Shown piece after piece: positions 58,309 through 64,000 of a stretch of 64,000 bases of DNA (the stretch's first letter is position 1; every line of letters starts with the position of its first letter). This DNA is from Closterium sp. NIES-65 (Eukaryota > Streptophyta > Zygnematophyceae > Desmidiales > Closteriaceae), in the NCBI GenBank assembly GCA_948144175.1, contig CANXME010001984.1, forward strand, positions 248,001-312,000, written 5' to 3'. The notes below the pieces were generated by a model. It saw only the letters and a list, made by a program, of their open reading frames with translations, ran no database searches and had not been told where the DNA came from. Position numbers and translations under genes: made by a program.

Positions 58309-58630
58309 ACAAATTCACCTATTAGAGCCTTTTCGGCCTGGCTCTTGCGCAAAGAAAATCTCGGCGCCTAAAATTTCGAGCCGTTTTTGCCGACAAACGC
58401 TCAGAGAGCGCATGAATCCCTATAGGCGTGGGGAAAAGCATTCAGTAACCTGATTCTTATTGCATATTCGAGTGGCCCATGTTCAAATACACGTATAAGA
58501 GCCTTTTCCGCCTGGTTCTTGCGCAAACAAAGGTTCGACGCCTAAGATTTCGGCCGTTTTTTCCTACAAATGCTAAGAGAGCGCACGAATCTCTATAGGT
58601 GTTGGGAAAAGCATTCAACAACCTGATTCT
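58309..58630. repeat. 173-bp satellite, block 7 (about 1.8 monomers)
   Basis: Monomer landmarks CCTGGCTCTTGCG, GCCGACAAACG and CATTCARYAACCTGATT are present. It ends in ATTCT, the left TSD of element E. Confidence 0.88.
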
Positions 58631-58808
58631 TGTGAAAGTAAGGAGTAGAAGAAGGAGCCATAGCTAGGAAAGCCCTAGCTAGGCAAGAAACAGTTTAGGC
58701 AAAAGAGGAGGTTGCACTAGCAAAAATGAGGATACAAATAGCAAACCCTAGAAGGGTTGTACTCGCTATAGAGCACCCCACTACAGGCTAGAGCATAACA
58801 TTCTTACA
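58631..58808 (-). repeat. 3' LTR of element E
   Basis: 178 bases, plus-strand TGTGAAAGTAAGG to CATTCTTACA. Confidence 0.92.
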
Positions 58809-59919
58809 CACCCCCATAGCCAAAGTGGGGTGTAATCAACAGAGCAAGCAAAGCAGAACAAGCTCAGGGTGGATCACAATGTCACCACACATTCTGAGCA
58901 CAAGTTCAAGAAGCAATAGTTTAAAGTTCACAATTATGAGCAAAGCTAGTGGTAGTCACAACGGGCAAGTGAGGAGGAGGAGGGACAGTGAGAGGAGAGG
59001 AGATAGGAGGCGACGGCTGAAGCTGCAGACACACGGGCAACAGGAGGCACACTGGCATAGCGGCTACCGGAACAGCGCTCCGGACTAATGGAGTCACTGG
59101 CCCCGCGGCTAAAAGTAGCGGCAGACGAGCAACGGACCCACGGGCGACTGGCACAGGTGGCTACGACTGGGCTACCGGAGCAACTCCCCGGACTACAGGT
59201 GCTGCTGGCGACACGACGGCAACCTCCGTTCAACCTCCCCCAAACAGTACCACCCCCCCTGACACACACCCCCTGCTTCACCCCTAGCTCCACTCCCCCT
59301 TCACCCCCCCTTAGTACCACTCCGACGGCTCCAACAGGTCCACCCCCCCTCAGCGGCAGCTGCAGCACAGGGAGACGGAGGAGGAGGAGGAGGAGCAGGG
59401 AACGGCACACAGAAGCTGCACCCCCATACCCCCCACCCCCAAACCCTAATCCAGGAGAACGGGCAGAAGGAGGGGTGGGGCGCCTTCAGAAGCACGGGGG
59501 ACAGCGGGGAGGACAGGGGCAGCGAAGAACGGGCCGCCCACGGGCCTGGCACAGCCTCCCGAACCGCGCGCAGGCGACCCGAGCCGCGCGCGGGCCTGGC
59601 GCAGCCCGTACGGGTCGCGCGCGGGCCTCGCGCAGCCCGTACGGGCCGCGCGCAGGCCACGGGGGGCGACGCGCGGGTCCCCGTCGCCCGTCGCAGCGCC
59701 TCCCGGGAGCAACGCGCGGCATGACGGGGCAGAAACCCTCCGCGCGCCTCGGGGCGCACGGCGGGCAGAGAACCGCCGCGCGCCTCGGGGCGCACGGCGG
59801 GCAGAAAACCCTAATCTCGATGCCGCGCGCCACGGGGCGCGCGGCGGACAGGGAGTAGCAGTAGCAGCGGAAGCAGTGAAGTGGGGCCCACAGGCCAGGA
59901 GCATATAGCTCTGATTCCA

Positions 59920-60097
59920 TGTGAAAGTAAGGAGTAGAAGAAGGAGCCATAGCTAGGAAAGCCCTAGCTAGGCAAGAAACAGTTTAGGCAAAAGAGGAGG
60001 TTGCAATAGCAAAAATGAGGATGCAAATAGCAAACCCTAGAAGGGTTGTACTCGCTATAGAACACCCCACTACAGGCTAGAGCATAACATTCTGACA
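59920..60097 (-). repeat. 5' LTR of element E
   Basis: 178 bases, plus-strand TGTGAAAGTAAGG to CATTCTGACA. Confidence 0.92.
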
Positions 60098-60237
60098 ATT
60101 CTTATTGCATATTCGAATGGCCCATGTTCAAATGCACCTATTAGAGCCTTTTCGGCCTGGTTCTTGTGCAAAGAAAAGTTCGGCGCCTAAGATTTCGGCC
60201 GTTTTTGCCGACAAATGCCCAGAAAGCGCAACAATTC
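60098..60237. repeat. 173-bp satellite, block 8 (partial monomer)
   Basis: Continues the monomer split by element E (TTCTTATTGCATATTCG onward) and ends where copia H begins. Confidence 0.88.
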
Positions 60238-60356
60238 TGTTGAACAAGAATGAATGAAGAGTGAAATGAGTACAAGTATCAAAACCTAGGAATGTGTACC
60301 CCCTATAGGCTAACCCATTATAGCCTAAACAACAACAACATATATAATGTTTGACA
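60238..60356 (-). repeat. 3' LTR of copia H
   Basis: About 119 bases ending in TGTTTGACA. The outer boundary (TGTTGAAC) is inferred by analogy with the other LTRs. Confidence 0.75.
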
Positions 60357-60568
60357 CACCCCCATAGGCGAAGTGGGGGAGAACTAGGGGTCACAAGACC
60401 AGTCAAGTAAAGCAAAACAAAGCAAGATCAGGGTGGATCACAACGTCACCACACAATCCGAGCACAAGTGCAAGGCCACAAGGCCAGTTCACATACAGGA
60501 GTACAGATATATATATAAGACTAAACAAACAAGAGCAGTGATATATATATGGAACAGTACAAAGAGGG

Positions 60569-63500
60569 TCAAGAGGAGAGCAAGTGAGGCAAGACAGACA
60601 CAAGACCCAGCTGGGTACAGCAGAGCTGATGATCACAAGGTGGAAGTGCCTTGGTGAAGACATCAGCAGTGTTGGCCTCAGAGGCCACGTACGCAAGTCG
60701 CAACTGACCACGCTGCTGTAGCTCACGAGCAAGGAAGTAGCGGAGAGCAATGTGCTTTGTTCTGTGCTCCAGTCTCTGCTCCCGACACAAGGCCAGCATG
60801 GCCTTGTTGTCGACGTACAGCACTGGAGGAGAACGAGGCCGCTCTCCAAGGTCGGTCAGCAGGTAGGTGAGCCAGCGAAGCTCCTGTGCAGCCATGGCCC
60901 CAGCGTAGATCTCAGCCTCACAACTGGAGCCAAGAACAGAAGACGAGCGAGTAGCCCGCCACGAAACAGAGCCGGAACCAAGGCTGAAGGTGTAACCCTG
61001 TGACGACCGCTGCGTAGCCTGGTCGTCAGCCCAAGAAGCGTCTGCGTGTCCAGTGAGGACCACTGGACTCCGCCCTCCAAGCACTAATCCCATGCCCGAC
61101 GTACTGCACAAGTAGCGCAACACCCTCTTCGCTGCAGCCATGTGCTCTGGTCGGTGTCTCCCAGGAGCAACATAGCGTGCAAGAATGCTAAGAGGGTATG
61201 CAAGGTCAGGTCGTGTGCAGGTCATCAGGTACATGAGACAGCCAACAAGCTCTGGGTACGGGCCACTCGACTCTACGGACTCATCCGAAGGCAGAGCTGA
61301 GAGCGAGTGGCGAGTAGACAGAGGAGTGGCCTGAGGCGAGGAGTACGTGAAGCCGAAGCGCTGAAGGACCTGCTGCACCATGTGTGACTGAGTCAGGGTA
61401 ATGGTGCAGCGTGCTCTGTCCCGGGTGATCTGCAAGCCAAGGTAGCTGCGCAGTTCACCCAGGTCAGTGCACGTGTGTCTCTTCTGCAGCTCGGACTTCA
61501 CGTAGGCGAGTCCAGCAGTGTCAGCTGTGGCAAAGACCAAGTCGTCGACGTCCACAAGGATGTAGAACGGCGGCAGAGAAGTGTCGGTGCGCAGGAACAG
61601 CGACGGGTCGGCAGTAGACGGAGCGAACCCAAGAGCCGCAAGCGTAGTCCTCAGTGTGTCGTGCCACTCACGTGGCGCCTGGCGGAGACCGTAGACTGGA
61701 CGCCGGAGACTCCACTGGGTACCAGGAGGGAAAGACCCAGTGAAGCCAGGTGGGCGGCGCAGCCAGATCTCCTCGTGCAGGCTGCCCTGCAGGAAAGCTG
61801 TGCTGAAGTCGAGAGAGTGCAGCTCGTAGTCCCAGTGAGCAGCAACGTGCAGCAGTACCCGAAGAGTGGTCATCTTCAGGGTGGGGGAGAAGGTCTGAAA
61901 GTAGTCAACTCCCTGTCGCTGACTGAAGCCACGAGCCACGTAACGCGCCTTGAAGACAGGCGGAGAACCCGGCGGCCGCTTCACCCTGAAGATCCACATG
62001 CCACTGACGATGTTCGCCCCAGGAGGGGGGGGACAGCGTCAACGTAGGTGCTTGTGGACTTCCAGGAAGCCATCTCTGCATCCATAGCTGCTTGCCACTG
62101 AGAGGAGTAGGGACCCTCTATCGCCTCCGCGTAAGAGCGCGGAGTCGGGATGTCAAGTGCATCCGGGTCTCCCTCAGGGGTAAGCAGTACGGACACGAGA
62201 TGAGGTGAAGCAGCTGCCAGACACTGGAACTCCTCCTGCCTGTCCTCAAGGACGTCCGTGCCAAGGGTACACTCACCCCGGACGGACGGAGGACAGACAG
62301 ACTCAGACTCAGCGACAAGACTAGCAGCGTAGTCTAAGCGACAGCGAGCAGCAAAGTCGACGAGCTCAGTAACGAGAGCAGACGCAGAAGTAGACTCGAA
62401 AGAAGGGTCAGTGACAACAGTAGCAAGGAGACGCGTGACAGTAGGACTGGCAGCACGAAGAGAGTCTGACTCAGGGTCGGCGAGAGCAGGGAGAGAGGAC
62501 GCAGGAGGAGAAGGCAAAGGGGCACGCAGAGGAGCAGTAGACGGACGTAGAGACATCCGGTGCGTGCCAGGGGCAGGAGGAGGACGCTGGCGCGAAAGAC
62601 GAGCACTAGCGCTAGCAGGACGGACAGGCGACGCCGGACGAGACGCAGACTCACGACGCTCAGTAAGACCGCCAGTAGGACCAGTGTAATGAGAAGGAGC
62701 AGGTAGTGGGGAGGCCGGCTGCAACTGTAACTGTGACGGGACAGGCTGTGAACACGCTAAGGGAGGAGGACCAGGAGGAGGCGAGAGACCAAGAACCTGC
62801 TGAAGGAGCGGAACGAAGTACGGCTGAGGGCGCGCGGCGACTCCAGACACAGCAGGGACAGCACCTGTACCTCCAGCGGCAGTACCAGACCCAGCAGCAG
62901 CTCCAACGCCCAGGTCCTCAGGACTAGCCTCAGCACCAACGCCCGAGTCCTCAGTACCAGCAGTGGCTCCAACACCAGGGTCCACAGCACCTGCCGCAGC
63001 TCCAACGCCCGGGTCCTCAGTATCAGCCGCAGCTCCAACTCCAGGGTCCGCAGCACCAGCCGCAGCCGCAACGCCCGGGTCCTCAGCACCAGCAGCACCT
63101 CCAACCCTCGGGTCCGCAGCACCAGCAGCAGCTCCAACGCCAGGGTCCGCAGCACCAGCAGCAGCTCCAACGCCAGGGTCCGCAGCACCAGCAGCAGCTC
63201 CAACGCCAGGGTCCGCAGCACCAGCAGCAGCTCCAACGCCCGGGTCCGTAGCACCAGGGGCAGCCGGGTCCGTGAGACGAGGCGCACCACTCCGAAGTGT
63301 GCAACGGCGCTCGTACCACTCACGGATCTGCTCACGAGAGGGGAGCTCCCGACTAGGAGGAGAAGTACCAGCCCCAGTCCCTGTAGTGCACCTGGTCCCA
63401 GAGGTAACACTCCGGAGGCTGCAGTACTGTAAGTACCACTCACGCAACTGCTCCGAGGAGAGGTCGCGTCCAGGTGTAGCACCCTCAGGCCCAGCACCGC

Positions 63501-64000
63501 AAGGCTCAGCACCCCCAGTCACCGCACCCCCAGGCTCAGCACCCCCAGGCTCAGTACCCCCAGTGTCCGCACCCCCAGGCTCAGCACCCCCAGAGTCCGC
63601 ACCCCCAGGCTCAGCACCCCCAGAGTCAGCACCCCCAGGCTCAGCACCCCCAGTCTCCGCACCCCTAGGCTCAGCACCCCCAGCAGGACGAGAGTCGACA
63701 GCAACCTCAACAGGCTCGACCGGGTCTACCTGAGACACACCTGAGGGAGCGACACCCTGAGGGGGGAGGGGGTCTACGACAGCAGCACCTGGCGCGAGGA
63801 AGAGAGGCGGGGGTGGGAGCGGGGCAGTGCGGTAGGGAAAGAGGCGGTAGTAGGGGACAGACTCGTCAAAAGTGACGTCCTGAGAGGGCAAGACCCGGCG
63901 CGAGGTGGCGTGGTAAAACTGCCAACCAGGCGCGTCCGGAACAAAGCCAAGGAAGACGCAGGGAACAGCACGAGAGGAGAGCTTGTCCGCAGACGAATCG
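60569..64000 (-). pseudogene. pol region of copia H, visible part (broken)
   Basis: Read from right to left: integrase C-terminal block (DAPGWQFYH, DVTFDESVPYYRLF), a GAEPG-type linker 63690-63480, an 11-residue DPGVGAAAGAA repeat (33-bp units) at 63260-62930, RT with FYILVDVDDLVFA near 61550, and RNase H to 60569. Confidence 0.85.
62930..63260 (-). repeat. 33-bp coding repeat in the integrase-RT linker of copia H
   Basis: About ten units coding for DPGVGAAAGAA. Four central units (63110-63240) are almost identical, showing recent expansion. Confidence 0.85.

Larger units (their letters stand above)
58631..60097 (-). mobile_element. Non-autonomous LTR element E
   Basis: 1467 bases bounded by 178-bp LTRs (58631-58808 and 59920-60097; about four differences by eye) with an exact TSD ATTCT (58626-58630 and 60098-60102) inside a satellite monomer. 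Primer-binding site TGGAATCAGAGCTATA (reverse complement of bases ending at 59919). Next to the left LTR is a polypurine tract followed by about 100 bases of the same 3' block that copia A-H carry. The interior has no gag or pol; it is Pro/Arg-rich low-complexity sequence with near-identical repeats at about 59700-59840. Confidence 0.93.
60238..64000 (-). mobile_element. Ty1/copia retrotransposon H (continues beyond the window)
   Basis: The left (3') LTR is at 60238-60356, followed by the polypurine tract, the conserved 3' block and pol in reverse. The window ends within the integrase C-terminal part, so the 5' end, gag and TSD cannot be seen. Broken; at least one break in the visible part. 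Confidence 0.9.

Overview
The window looks like nuclear DNA from a streptophyte (green plant lineage). The support is a spliced ATG18/BCAS3-type gene with plant-like block order, a plant-like tRNA-Pro, and a dense set of Ty1/copia retrotransposons. The genome is GC-rich and its proteins carry long Gly, Ala and Gln runs. I cannot name the species; a charophyte alga or an early-diverging land plant would fit better than a flowering plant.

Region 1 (1-12195) is ordinary genic DNA. A WD40/BCAS3 gene of the plant ATG18f/g/h type lies on the minus strand. It starts at 4634 and runs off the left edge; seven exons can be placed, all joined by phase-0 introns. A divergent intergenic interval (4635-6328) carries one tRNA-Pro(TGG). 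A second spliced gene on the plus strand (6329-11633) encodes a large protein of unknown function with a Met/Gly minisatellite region, a polyglutamine tract (49 consecutive Gln) and a Gly/Lys-rich tail. A 19-bp minisatellite follows it.

Region 2 (about 12196-64000) is a nest of retroelements inserted into, or flanked by, a tandem satellite with a monomer of about 173 bp. About two dozen full or partial monomers survive in eight blocks. I could delimit by matched ends and target-site duplications (TSDs): copia element D (19712-28965, minus), a small non-autonomous LTR element inside D (25082-26851), a 348-bp miniature terminal-repeat element with tRNA-like pol III boxes (30865-31212), copia A (31384-37552, plus), copia B (38171-45629, plus), copia F (50738-57742, minus), which sits inside the RNase H part of an older copia G (about 46313-58308, plus), a second non-autonomous LTR element E (58631-60097) and a solo LTR (18858-19000). 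Copia C (12564-18727, minus) has mismatched ends. Copia H (60238 to beyond 64000, minus) is cut by the window edge. All gag-pol copies seen are broken; several have nearly identical LTRs and are therefore young.

The copia copies share one layout: an LTR of 119-133 bp, a primer-binding site like TGGTATCGAGCAGG, a GC-rich leader of 0.7-1 kb made of short tandem repeats, Gag with a Gly-rich linker and an unusual Cys/His finger, protease, integrase, a repeat-rich linker, reverse transcriptase, RNase H, a conserved 3' block and a polypurine tract. Nothing here looks like a new multi-gene system. The most interesting signals are the candidate centromere-type satellite, the miniature element with a pol III-like promoter, and the two classes of primer-binding site that separate the autonomous from the non-autonomous elements.
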